From positions 1-50,108 of the forward strand of contig JBKHYJ010000023.1 of the NCBI GenBank assembly GCA_046565505.1: DNA of 50,108 bases. Reading direction: 5' to 3'. Below are positions 1-8,879 of the stretch, piece by piece. The notes beneath the pieces are model-generated. The model was not told where the DNA came from. It searched no databases and was given only the letters and a program-made list of their open reading frames with translations. Both the position numbers and the translations under genes were made by a program. The stretch's first letter is position 1. Every line of letters starts with the position of its first letter. This DNA is from JBKHYJ01 sp046565505. GTDB lineage: Bacteria; Acidobacteriota; Blastocatellia; UBA7656.

Positions 1-127
1 TGATCCTCGTTAATGCTCACCATATAAAAGCTGTGCCCGGCCGTAAGACTGATGTGCGAGACTGCGAGTGGCTGGCCGACCTCCTGCGTCACGGATTGGT
101 GAGGGCCAGTTTCATCCCACCACTCCC
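1..127 (+). mobile_element. IS110-family transposase gene fragment at the left edge
   Basis: Translating from base 3 gives a piece of an IS110-type transposase containing the segment GRKTDVRDCEWLADLLRHGL, which holds the D-x-x-D acidic residues of the RuvC-like DEDD catalytic domain. All 127 bases are identical to the reverse complement of 49982-50108, inside the transposase at the right edge. At base 128 the sequence departs from the transposase and the frame closes at a TGA at 141-143. It is either a remnant of a broken IS copy or a contig-end overlap left by the assembler; I favour the second because both ends of the window fall in the same stretch. Confidence 0.85.
1..127. repeat. 127-bp perfect inverted repeat shared with 49982-50108
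   Basis: The first 127 bases equal the reverse complement of the last 127 bases, and the match stops at base 128 (C here, T in the other copy). 127 is a common maximum k-mer length in short-read de Bruijn assembly, and contigs ending at a shared repeat node overlap by exactly k. The repeat therefore most likely marks where a multi-copy IS110 element broke the assembly, rather than a biological terminal repeat. Confidence 0.9.
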
Positions 128-783
128 CCTGGAGGAGCCATGATTGCCGGGAAGTCGATTACGCCTGTTGCATCGGTCACTATCGGTCCTCGGAATAGCA
201 CAGCGCCATTTACCTTCGCGCAAGTCAATGTGACAGTGGCGCTGACAAGCGGAGAGCCATTCGCCCTCAGTAGCCTGGCAATCTGCCTGCCTGTCAGGCC
301 ATCGCGCGAGAAGTAAGTCGCCCGTGGCGCAAATTCGTATGCTCTGATTTGGTAAATGCTCCGACCCTCTAACGCGACATACACTGCTTCGTGGTCGATT
401 GCGACAGACGACACCGCCGGCAATGGAGTAGGCAGGTATGACGTAAGGTCCTGCCAGTAGCCGCAGGCCTCGTCAAGATAGAAGAGGCCTGTGTACGGCG
501 CTGCCACGACTAGCTTTCCTGGGTCATCGCTATAGAATATCACTTGAGAGAGCGTAGCCATCGGCGCTGCCTGACTAGAATGCACCACGTCCCAACTATC
601 ACCTCCGCGATAATATCCCGTGAGCGGATACTTGCCTGATCCTGTGATGAGCGCAGTGATGACCGGATCGTCCTGGTAGCTATTGCCGCCATCGCTCGAT
701 ATTTTGATACCTTTTAGAGTCGCTACAATCAGGTGTTTGCGGTTGTAGGGGTTGATGAAGGCCGGGCCGTAGAGCGCCGACAC
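112..783 (-). pseudogene. truncated beta-propeller (BNR-like) protein fused into IS110 sequence
   Basis: The 223-codon frame opens at a GTG (783) and reads as repeat-like beta-strand segments such as FINPYNRKHLIVATLKG followed by SSDGGNSY, the pattern of BNR/sialidase-type propeller blades where a sequenced site is followed by an S-x-D-x-G turn. From about residue 165 it looks like the start of an Ig-like or big-repeat domain (LLRANGSPLVSATVTLTC). The last five codons and the stop lie in or at the edge of the IS110-derived bases 1-127, so the true C-terminus is missing. No signal peptide is present, and the frame stays open for 22 codons upstream before a TGA at 847-849, so the N-terminus is also doubtful. 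Probably the remains of a larger secreted protein; exact function unknown. Confidence 0.5.
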
Positions 784-1158
784 GGAGTTGGAGTCCGTAG
801 GGGGAAGTCTACAGCATGAACCTGCGCCGCGCGCCTGGTTGTCCTCTCAGCCCGCCGGACGGGCATAGAGCGGTATTATCACGGCGAAGGGGCTATAGCA
901 ATCGCGCGGCCTTTTATAAAGGCGGGTGTGCCTATGGTCGTCGCCAGCCTGTGGCCTGTCGAATCCGAGCAGACCTCTCGGCTTATGGTCGCTTTCCACA
1001 GGCACCGGAAAATCGGTGGCATGAATGCCATACGAGCATTGCGACAAGCACAGCTCTATATGCTAGCCAGCCCTGACACATCTCTCAGAAACCCACATGC
1101 ATGGGCCGCTTTTGTGACTATTGGCGGTTTTGCAGAATTCTGAAGTAGGAGAAGACAT
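784..1158. other. 375-bp region without a convincing gene
   Basis: Short frames exist on both strands, but none has a recognisable protein pattern or a good ribosome binding site. It presumably holds the promoter of the gene at 1159 and degraded 5' sequence of the propeller gene. I see no RNA gene or clear promoter. Confidence 0.5.
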
Positions 1159-2076
1159 ATGAACAACGATTCTCAGCAACAGCAGAAAGAATTGACGAAC
1201 TCCTTCCCCACTTACAAAACAACGTCGGAATATCTGACCGGGGACCCGTTAGCAACGATCTATTTCCACAGCCTGTTAAATTTCTCTTTCAACCGTGAAG
1301 CCTGTTGCGAAGTTGGAGTCAACAGCCGCGCTTCCTCGCATAACGTGAATATTCAGCTTGCGAAGAAGGGGTCATGCGAGAGAGTCTCCGTGCCGCTTCC
1401 GGCTGACTTCGCGGACCCCAAAAAAGCATACAGGTTGAAGATCAATGTAAATAGGCCCGTCCGAAATGGCGTTTATGTCTTTGACCCCGCCCCCGGTTCG
1501 GGCGCCCTTGATGGACGTTACAGCTTTATTGAATACGGCCTCGACCTGGAAGGCCCGGACATGCATAACAGATGGCTTCAAAAGCGATCCGAATCGCTTT
1601 GGCCGAGGTTCTCCATCACCAACGGCCTTTTCTACACTTATAAAGTGAGCGTATCGAAGTTTGCGCTGGCACGAGGCAAGGTCTTGGGCAAGAGTAAAAA
1701 CATTGTGCTGGTGCAGGCTGCTGACATCTACCTCGATATGGAGGGGAGCATCGAGTTTATTCTCAATGATGAGCCTCCACTTTTAACTTTACCTCTGACC
1801 CGCGGGGAAAAATACGAAATCGCCATCACCAACTCTTACAGGGGCGCCGCCGGTTCGAGCATTTCTCCAGCGACCCCGACCGACTTCGATTTGAGTTACC
1901 TGGCAATTAAAAAAAGTGATCCGGCCCATAAAGATAAATTTAACCTGACTCTCACATACGACAGCGGTATTAGAACCCCTGTAACATTCGGGACATGCAT
2001 GATTGGGGACTCTGGTTTTTGCGATCCTGCTCCTTGCCTGGGCCTCTGCTTTGGCCGAAGCCTGAATCTGGACTAG
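1159..2076 (+). CDS. hypothetical protein, 305 aa
   Basis: I do not recognise this protein. The ATG is preceded by a good ribosome binding site (GTAGGAGAAG, 1146-1155). There is no signal peptide and no membrane segment. Residues 40-270 alternate short hydrophobic strands with polar turns, which suggests an all-beta fold, and the C-terminus is cysteine-rich (Cys in GTCMIGDSGFCDPAPCLGLC). A Cys pair, EACCEVG, also occurs near residue 50. It stands alone: upstream is the truncated propeller gene and downstream is a convergent caspase-like gene 187 bp away. Coding potential is supported by length and start context rather than by homology. Confidence 0.7.
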   Translation: MNNDSQQQQKELTNSFPTYKTTSEYLTGDPLATIYFHSLLNFSFNREACCEVGVNSRASSHNVNIQLAKKGSCERVSVPLPADFADPKKAYRLKINVNRPVRNGVYVFDPAPGSGALDGRYSFIEYGLDLEGPDMHNRWLQKRSESLWPRFSITNGLFYTYKVSVSKFALARGKVLGKSKNIVLVQAADIYLDMEGSIEFILNDEPPLLTLPLTRGEKYEIAITNSYRGAAGSSISPATPTDFDLSYLAIKKSDPAHKDKFNLTLTYDSGIRTPVTFGTCMIGDSGFCDPAPCLGLCFGRSLNLD

Positions 2077-2263
2077 CCGCCCAGTCGAAACTAATCCGTT
2101 AAGACAACCGCATTTGTCAGTCCGTGACAGGATCGTCGAGGTCGATCTTAAGCGTAAGCTCGCTGGTACTGGAGAGCCGTTAACGGCAGTGTTGTACAGC
2201 GCAGCCTAGACCGCCTGTGATCTGCGCGGCCTGCCGCTGAAGGTCTGTGAAATGCGCACGGGC

Positions 2264-4693
2264 CTACTTCTGCTTATTGTCATCCCTTAACCGCTTGACC
2301 CGCTCAAGCTCCGCGACCTTTTCTTTCAATTCGTCAGTAGACATGTAGAGTTTATTTAGCTCGATAAACTTCTGTAGGTGATCTACAGCCCTGGCATATT
2401 TCTGGTCAGCCTCATACGCCTTATACATAGTCAGATGCGGGTCGGCAAAGCCGGCCAGGTTTGGAATGGCAGCGCTTATTTTAATTGCCTGCTCCGCGTC
2501 TTTGATGGCGGCCTGGAAGTTTCCCTTTAGGAGATAGTTCTCCGCGCTGGTGCCTAATACCAGCATCAACCGTGTTGGGTCCCGTAGCCCGCGAGAGTTA
2601 TCGAGCGCCTTCTGGATGTTACCGCGCGCGCTGTCCAGGCAAGCTTCGCGTTCGGGCATAGGGTCTGCGGCGCTGGCGAGGACAGATCCATCAAGCGCTT
2701 TGGCGAGCACGTGGTAGGCCTCAGCCATGACGGCATTATTGGTGTAACGCCCGCCGCCGAATATTACATGTGAAATAGACAATCGCTTTAGCCCGCGCGC
2801 AAATGAGACCTGTTTCTGCGATAGCTCCTCGAAGAGTTGAACGGCCTTATCAGCAGCCTTCCTGGCTTCTTCTTGTTTCGATTTTTCGCTGTAATACGTG
2901 AGCAGATCAGCCAGTATCAGGTAAGCCGGGGCGAATTTCGGCTTGCTCGAAATAGCCAATCTCAACTGTCGCTCCGCGCCCGCGAAATCGCCCGCGGGAT
3001 TAACAAGGTCTCTTCGCCTGAGCATCACCTCTGCGTACACCACGCGCGCGTAGGCGTCGTTAGGATGACTGGCGACGATTTTTTTTATTTCCCGCATCGC
3101 TTCTTCGTTATTGCCCAAGTTGACGTTTGCTTCCGCAAGAAATGTCTTCGTCTCATAGTCTGTGGGCCTGAGAGTCAGCGCCCTCTCAAAGCTTTTTACC
3201 GCGGCTTCGTTATGCCCGAGCGACTGCTGTGAGCGGCCCAGATAAACAAGCGCGTTAGCGTAAGCTCCGTTGTTGGCCTGCACCGCACGATTAAAATAGC
3301 CGGCCGCCTCTTCAAATCTCTGTTTCTTGAAGCCCTCAACCCCTTTGTCAAACAGGTCCTTGGCCTCCTTTGAAGGTTGCTTATCCTCAGTGAGATAAAC
3401 ATTAAATTGTTTACCAGTCGGGTCAGCCAGATCATCTTCGTCGCTCTCGCTGAAAGTAAGATTGACCTCGACGACAGTGGGCCTGCCCGATTCCACCTTG
3501 ACCTGCCGGCTGCTTTTCATCTCTCCCTTCGTGAAAGAGACGTTGCGCGGGCCGGGCGGCGTCAGGACTGACCGCTGAATGCCGCGATTAAAGGTGTCGA
3601 ACCGGTTCCCATCGATGGCTACTTCGACCCCATCAAGGTCAGGTGTGCGGATCACAAGCAGCCCAGGTCTATCCGGCCCTTTTCGCGCCCGGTCATCTGA
3701 GTATCTCGCGACTGACAGGGCGAGGAAATTAGCTTCTACGGCTGTCGTATTCGCCGTCGGATGCTGCTGGTCGTTGCTGAGCTTTGGCACCTCTTTGCGC
3801 AAGTACTCCTCAACCTCGCTGAAGGTTACTTTGCCATCGGAGTTCGCGTCGGCGATGCCGCTCAAGCCCTGTAACAGGGCATAGGTGAAAACCCCCTGGT
3901 TTAGCTCGTCGTTCTCAGTAGATATCTCAAGCTGGCCCGCCGACGAGATGAACCCGACGCCGCTATTTATCTTGTTCATTGCGTCTATGTAAGCGGCATT
4001 CGCTAGCCGGGTCGGGTCCCCAGCGCCGCGCCCTGCTATCTGCACGCCCGCGCTGTGGCAGGTGTCGGTAAGCACCATGCCTTTCTGCGCGGGTATGTCC
4101 CTCACTACTTGTTGAAAGGCGCTCATCCTTATCGCCGTCTCTTTGTGCTGCGGAGGCCGAACGTCCGTGTCGTAAAGCACAAAATAAGGGTTCAGGCTCG
4201 AAGTGTTTGCCTCGGGATCGGAATCAGGCAACAAAACGCCGTGAGCAGCTATGAAGATAACGAAGAAATCATTAGGCTTTGCTTGCTTGAGCTTTGCCAG
4301 CTCGCGTTCTACATTCGCCTTGGTCGCCTGCTCATCTTTGAGCAATATCAAATGGCCGCCTTCGCTCTCGTCGCGGAAAGCGCCGCCTTCGGGAGTCTTA
4401 AGAAAGTCGTAGACGGCCTGAGCGTCATCGCCTGCGTTTTTAAGATTCTTGATCCTGTAGCCATTGAGGTCTTGATCACCATACTTGTAAGTAGAAATCC
4501 CTATGACCACGGCCCAAAGATTTATCTGCTTGCTACTCCCCGATTCAATTTCCTCTCTGGTCGCGCCGACAATTTCAACATCCCGCGCCCGTTGAGGCTG
4601 TGATTGACTCCGAGCCGGAGCCGGGAGGAAGGCAATTGTTGAAACCAGAAGCAAAAGGCTGGCGATAATTCCGATGGTCGAATTCTTTTCCAT
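2264..4693 (-). CDS. secreted caspase-like (C14) peptidase with EF-hand loop, PEGA domain and TPRs
   Basis: 809 aa from the ATG at 4693, chosen because AAGGGAAG lies just upstream and the protein then begins with a signal peptide (hydrophobic residues 7-24, APARSQ cleavage region). A 94-codon extension upstream is possible but has no such support. Residues 55-330 form a caspase-fold domain: the strand WAVVIGISTYKYG, catalytic His151 in IFIAAHG and Cys212 in LTDTCHSAG. An EF-hand-like loop DANSDGKVTFSE (about 282-293) sits near its end, suggesting calcium response. Residues about 340-420 resemble a PEGA domain and about 440-800 carry TPR helices. It is likely a periplasmic or exported cysteine protease of the metacaspase/orthocaspase group; substrate unknown. 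It is last in a minus-strand series with the FecR-like and HYR genes. Confidence 0.85.
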   Translation of the reverse strand: MEKNSTIGIIASLLLLVSTIAFLPAPARSQSQPQRARDVEIVGATREEIESGSSKQINLWAVVIGISTYKYGDQDLNGYRIKNLKNAGDDAQAVYDFLKTPEGGAFRDESEGGHLILLKDEQATKANVERELAKLKQAKPNDFFVIFIAAHGVLLPDSDPEANTSSLNPYFVLYDTDVRPPQHKETAIRMSAFQQVVRDIPAQKGMVLTDTCHSAGVQIAGRGAGDPTRLANAAYIDAMNKINSGVGFISSAGQLEISTENDELNQGVFTYALLQGLSGIADANSDGKVTFSEVEEYLRKEVPKLSNDQQHPTANTTAVEANFLALSVARYSDDRARKGPDRPGLLVIRTPDLDGVEVAIDGNRFDTFNRGIQRSVLTPPGPRNVSFTKGEMKSSRQVKVESGRPTVVEVNLTFSESDEDDLADPTGKQFNVYLTEDKQPSKEAKDLFDKGVEGFKKQRFEEAAGYFNRAVQANNGAYANALVYLGRSQQSLGHNEAAVKSFERALTLRPTDYETKTFLAEANVNLGNNEEAMREIKKIVASHPNDAYARVVYAEVMLRRRDLVNPAGDFAGAERQLRLAISSKPKFAPAYLILADLLTYYSEKSKQEEARKAADKAVQLFEELSQKQVSFARGLKRLSISHVIFGGGRYTNNAVMAEAYHVLAKALDGSVLASAADPMPEREACLDSARGNIQKALDNSRGLRDPTRLMLVLGTSAENYLLKGNFQAAIKDAEQAIKISAAIPNLAGFADPHLTMYKAYEADQKYARAVDHLQKFIELNKLYMSTDELKEKVAELERVKRLRDDNKQK

Positions 4694-5068
4694 AACTTCC
4701 CTTTGTACGTCATGCATAGAATAGTTATTGTACGTCCGGCGTTTACCACGAAACTTTGTTCGTTTACGGACGCGAGTTGACACTTGCGGGCCACTTTCTA
4801 ATGGTTTGGACAATCTGAGCCTCTCGGCGAGAAAGTATAACGTTACCTTTTGCGTGAAGCCATTCGCTTCTCGTAACCTCGCGACCATGCGCCGTTCCTT
4901 CGAGAGTTTCTCAAACGACTGGCTCACCGCTCCGACGGGTAGCGGTAACGACATAGTATTCAGATCAGGCTGCATGCAATCGGTTAAGCGATCCAGGCGG
5001 GCGATGAATTCTCACCGCCCGAGATGGAATTGACCCGCTTCGATCCTGGATCATATAGCTCAACAAAA
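4694..5068. other. 375-bp gap between caspase-like and FecR-like genes
   Basis: No frame here has convincing coding features. The minus-strand caspase frame is open through most of it, so a longer N-terminus cannot be fully excluded, but that extension is basic and has no family signal. A promoter for the caspase gene probably lies here; I cannot identify a clear -35/-10 pair. Confidence 0.45.
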
Positions 5069-6103
5069 TCAATGTGTGCGCCTTGCCACGGAGTTCGGCG
5101 TAATTACCGTCGGCCCCTCTTCCTTCACCTTCTTATCACCTGTCAACTTGGGAATGGCAATGGCGGCGACTGTGCCGCTCACAGCGACAGCAGTAATTCC
5201 AGCCACCAGCCCGGTTGATAATCCAACCGCCGCGCCGACGTTCACACTGCCGGTCGCGGTAGCAGTTGTTCCGGGCACGGCTGCCGTAACCGTGCCTGTG
5301 GCCGGCGTAGCCGCAGCCGTGAAGCTCACCGTTGCGACTCCGTTTGCCCCGCTCGTCACCGTGACCGTTGAAGCAGCCGCCTGGCCCGCCGCGCTCAGCG
5401 ACCCTACACCTCCCCCGCCGAGCGAGAAGACTACGGGAACGTCTGGTAATGGCTTATCGTTTTCGTCCGTCACACGGACTTGGAGTTGCCTTGTCCCTCT
5501 CGCTTTGATGCTGAGGTCCAGCCCACGCCCGAGCGGCCGAATAAACTTGGCCTGGGACGTTTGCGTTCCCGCCTGCACGTTTCCGCTCAATACTTCAAGC
5601 ACGGGTCCGCCCTCGCGTAGACCGACCTTAAACGCGGACCCGCTGGAGGCCGTGAATACCGAACCGCCCGCTTCGACATAAGCCGCCGCATTCGGTTTCA
5701 ACCTCACTGTTATGTCTCCAATCGCCAGCGAAGCTACGAGAGACAAGCCGTGGCTCGCGTCATCGAATGTGGTCGGCGATGTGGCTAGCCTTGCGGCGGC
5801 GCCATTCTTGAACGTCACTTGACCAACAGAGTCGAGCCATACTTGCGCGCCACTGCCGGCGGGTGCTTGAATCATCTCGCCGCCCCAGAGGGAGCGGTCG
5901 CCGCGAGCTATAAGCCCGTTGATCGTTACCGCATCAAAGGATTCAACCTTTCCTATAGGCCCCATTAGAGCCGAAACATGTAGACGTACAGGCTTATCTT
6001 CGTCCCGGCTCCTCTCATCGGCGCGCACGAGCGTCGGGGTGGACCCGGCGATCAACATTAAGATGAGGCAAAGAATCGTCGTCGGATGCTTGGCATGAAT
6101 CAT
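5069..6103 (-). CDS. FecR-like domain protein with invasin-type Ig (Big_1) domain and C-terminal hydrophobic segment
   Basis: 344 aa with a ribosome binding site (AAAGGAG) upstream of the ATG. A signal peptide covers about residues 1-28 (ILCLILMLIAGSTPTLVRA). Residues about 45-185 match the FecR-like pattern: a short 'sealed' beta domain with GGEMIQAPAGSGAQVWL and a strand ending in VLEVLSGNVQAG. Residues about 200-290 resemble a bacterial Ig-like Big_1 domain (QVRVTDENDKPLPDVPVVFS, then SGANGVATVSFTA). A hydrophobic stretch, GLSTGLVAGITAVAVSGTVA, follows near the C-terminus and may anchor it. Stand-alone FecR-domain proteins are common envelope proteins in Acidobacteriota. It lies 67 bp downstream of the HYR gene and is probably co-transcribed with it. 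Confidence 0.8.
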   Translation of the reverse strand: MIHAKHPTTILCLILMLIAGSTPTLVRADERSRDEDKPVRLHVSALMGPIGKVESFDAVTINGLIARGDRSLWGGEMIQAPAGSGAQVWLDSVGQVTFKNGAAARLATSPTTFDDASHGLSLVASLAIGDITVRLKPNAAAYVEAGGSVFTASSGSAFKVGLREGGPVLEVLSGNVQAGTQTSQAKFIRPLGRGLDLSIKARGTRQLQVRVTDENDKPLPDVPVVFSLGGGGVGSLSAAGQAAASTVTVTSGANGVATVSFTAAATPATGTVTAAVPGTTATATGSVNVGAAVGLSTGLVAGITAVAVSGTVAAIAIPKLTGDKKVKEEGPTVITPNSVARRTH

Positions 6104-6170
6104 TACGTGTCTCCTTTCAAGCGCGGCCGACCGTTAGACTGTAAACGGTCAGCCGCGCGTTGCGCCTATA

Positions 6171-8879
6171 TCATTTGAAGCGTTCGAGCCTCTCGGCAGA
6201 TAAATGTATAGTTAGGTCCTTCGTGTAGTCGAAGGCTTGTGCAGGGCTAAAGGACTGAGAAGCCTGACCTGAGCTTAAGCCGCCCTCAAGCGACGGGCTT
6301 GCCGCCCCATCCGTCACTGTCACTCGGACTCTTGTGATTGACGAGTTATCGCTTGCTCCCGAGAAGGTCTTCGTCACCTTGAACCTCTGGCCTTTAGCTA
6401 AATCCGCTGCCTCGATTGGCCCCGCGAGGTCTACGTTGATTGTTTCGACAACCTTCCCGCCATCGTCCAGGAACTCGTACTTCGCGGACTTAACGAAGGA
6501 AGCCGAGTTGGCCTGCTTGCCTCCGGTGTCGGCGTCATACAAAGTATATTCGACTGTGAATATATCGCCCGCCTTCGAGAAGCTGATGAAGGGCGCTTTC
6601 CTTTGTATGTCCTCGGGGTTAATGAAGCGCACGTCATTCGACACACTCGCCTTGAGCGCGACTCTGTATGTCGCGCCGGCCGAGTCCATGAAAACTAGCT
6701 CGGCCGTGAACGGGTCGGGCAACGCTTGCTTGGTGCTGAGGCCGCTGTTGCTAGCGGACCTTTCAGGCAGGCGCGGTTGGAATATGATTTCAATATCCTT
6801 CCTCTGCGCAGAGGGGTTGTTCGGGTTGGCGGGAATCCTTATGGTGTTATCGCCCTTGGGCGTCTTGAATCCGCCTCCGACCTCCCTTACGGAGAAAAAG
6901 TCGCTGTCGTCCGTGTTGGTAATCTTATTATTAGCGACATCGCTTCCGGTGCGATTGATTGACTTCAAAGTCAAGACCGCATCGCCGCACCCGTCGTTCC
7001 TGATCGTAAAGGTGCGAGTCGAGTCTGCCAGCGTGACGGCGCGCTTCTTGGGCTTCTTTTTCGCTGCGACAAGGAAGTCCACCTTGCCGAAGTTTACCTC
7101 GGTCGGGAGGACTAGCTTTGGAGCCGCGTTAACCCTTATCGTCTGTTGGCAGGGAAGAGAGAGATTGCCTGACGCATCGATTGCCGTGTAAGTGATTATG
7201 GTGTCGCCGGGCGAGAACGGATCATTCAAATTCGTCTTCCCATCGCTGCGCGTGAAAATCACCCTTATTGTGCCGGAACAATTGTCAGTAGCAGAGGGCA
7301 AGGCCAAGCCCGGCACCGCAGTCAGGCAGGATGAAGCGGACGCCTCAACTGTCCGTGAATCGGGGCATACAACCTTGGGCAATTCTTTGTCTTGCACTAC
7401 AACCCTGAAACTGCAAACGGACTCGTTTCCGACATCATCTCTTGCGACGCATCTGACCTCGCTCGACCCTGTAGGGAGGGGCGTTCCCGAGGGAGGCGCG
7501 CAAACAATCGCCGCCCCCCCGCAGTTGTCCGTCGCGGGCGGCGTTGCGTAGTTAGCCACGCCGCCGCACTGGCTAGAGGATGCCGTCACCGTTTGATCCG
7601 AAGGGCATGCAATAACGGGGGGCGTATTATCCGTTACTGTAACGGTGAAGCTACATCTGGCGGTTTGTGTCGTGCCGGTCACTGTGCAGGTGACCGTAGT
7701 GTCACCTACAGGAAATCTCGACCCAGGCGGGGGGTCACACGTGGCAACGCGGTTTGACGCTAATAGTCCAGGCTCCTCATCACAGTCGCCTCTCGAAGTC
7801 GGAAGAGTGTAGGTAACGACCGTGGTGCACTGACGCGGATCAGCATTTCTAGTTATATTCGGAGGGCAAGATATTTCACACCCTCCTACGCCGGGCGGCG
7901 GCGCGAAGCCTCCGCAAATTCGCACCAGGCTGTTTTCGTTTGTCACCGTGCCATCGTTATATCGAGTCCCATTCTGAGTGACGTAAAGACAGCCATCAGG
8001 GCCTACCTGTGTAAGGTCGCCTCGGAATCCACCACTGGCAAATACTGATTGGGAGGGAGCTTGAGTGAAATCATCGTTGGGAAAGTCGAACCGCGTCATG
8101 GTGCCATCGGTGTTGTTTGTAAGTACGAACTTTGGCGCTTCCGCGTGGAACGAGATGCCATCCGTACCTGGGGCGGACACATTGCGTATGAGGGCCCCAG
8201 TCCTGTTAAGAATAGCGAGTCCCGCCCCTGTTGAAATAAACAGGAAGTTGCCGGTAGGGTCGAAGGCTATCCCGTCACCTCCTACAGTCACGCTAGAGAA
8301 GTCTCCGCTCGTTGTGAAGCTGGAATTCACGAAATGGATGATTCCATTACCCCCAACGTATACCAGATTGCCGGTTTGCGGGTCCGGCGCAATACCCAAG
8401 GCGTTGCCGGACGGGCCAAATGGCCCTCCAATAAGGGCACCTGTAACGGCGTCAAGCCTGATGACGCCCCCCGTAGTGTTCGCGTATAGATTGCCGTCAG
8501 GGTGATTCGTAAGGCCGCAGCCGCCCGTGTTGCTAATAACTGATTGTGGGTGGAGGTTCGTGTTGTGAACGACTGGTGCAACGCCTTGATGGTCAAATCG
8601 ATGTATAGGGGCGCCTGATTGAAAGCATTCACTAACCACAGGGTCGCCGTCGGGCGCAAAGGCGACCCCGCCCAGAATGCTTCTTGTCGTGGTAGCCCCG
8701 AATAGCTCTTGTGTAAATCCAGGTTGCAAGAACAAAAAGGACTGGCCCGGAGTGCCGTGATCGGCAGTAGCGACCTTAGTATTAGGGCCTGTCGCTGTCA
8801 GCGCGCAGGCGAGCGCAAAGATCAACAGGATTCCGGCCGCAGGCCGGGGAAAGACCTTCTTCCAAATAGTTAAATTCAT
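6171..8879 (-). CDS. secreted NHL/SMP-30-like propeller protein with HYR repeats
   Basis: 902 aa from the ATG at 8879, chosen because GGGAGG sits 7-8 bases upstream and the protein starts with a basic tail and signal peptide (AAGILLIFALACALTATG). Residues about 40-325 read as a streptogramin-lyase/NHL-type propeller (repeated DPTGNFLFIST, PDGCLYVTQ). Three HYR-like Ig modules follow, at about 331-417, 418-500 and 501-583, with the family pattern PPVIACPSDQTV, Cys pairs and ATDNC. Residues about 590-720 look like another beta-sandwich of the ASPM/SPD-2/Hydin type (VNFGKVDF, TIRNDGCGDAVLTL). It is an exported surface or matrix protein with adhesive architecture; the partner is unknown. It contains a C7 tract (7514-7520). 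Confidence 0.8.
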   Translation of the reverse strand: MNLTIWKKVFPRPAAGILLIFALACALTATGPNTKVATADHGTPGQSFLFLQPGFTQELFGATTTRSILGGVAFAPDGDPVVSECFQSGAPIHRFDHQGVAPVVHNTNLHPQSVISNTGGCGLTNHPDGNLYANTTGGVIRLDAVTGALIGGPFGPSGNALGIAPDPQTGNLVYVGGNGIIHFVNSSFTTSGDFSSVTVGGDGIAFDPTGNFLFISTGAGLAILNRTGALIRNVSAPGTDGISFHAEAPKFVLTNNTDGTMTRFDFPNDDFTQAPSQSVFASGGFRGDLTQVGPDGCLYVTQNGTRYNDGTVTNENSLVRICGGFAPPPGVGGCEISCPPNITRNADPRQCTTVVTYTLPTSRGDCDEEPGLLASNRVATCDPPPGSRFPVGDTTVTCTVTGTTQTARCSFTVTVTDNTPPVIACPSDQTVTASSSQCGGVANYATPPATDNCGGAAIVCAPPSGTPLPTGSSEVRCVARDDVGNESVCSFRVVVQDKELPKVVCPDSRTVEASASSCLTAVPGLALPSATDNCSGTIRVIFTRSDGKTNLNDPFSPGDTIITYTAIDASGNLSLPCQQTIRVNAAPKLVLPTEVNFGKVDFLVAAKKKPKKRAVTLADSTRTFTIRNDGCGDAVLTLKSINRTGSDVANNKITNTDDSDFFSVREVGGGFKTPKGDNTIRIPANPNNPSAQRKDIEIIFQPRLPERSASNSGLSTKQALPDPFTAELVFMDSAGATYRVALKASVSNDVRFINPEDIQRKAPFISFSKAGDIFTVEYTLYDADTGGKQANSASFVKSAKYEFLDDGGKVVETINVDLAGPIEAADLAKGQRFKVTKTFSGASDNSSITRVRVTVTDGAASPSLEGGLSSGQASQSFSPAQAFDYTKDLTIHLSAERLERFK

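Noticed and set aside
2115..2140. TGTCA/TGACA inverted repeat between the convergent genes as a terminator
   Set aside because: Five-base stem without a T-run; it may be chance.
3783..3800. A TGGCAC...TTTGC element resembling a sigma54 promoter
   Set aside because: It has the wrong spacing and lies inside the caspase-like coding sequence, far from any gene it could drive.
4694..4975. A 94-residue N-terminal extension of the caspase-like protein
   Set aside because: It would bury the signal peptide inside the protein, and the ATG at 4693 has a good ribosome binding site.
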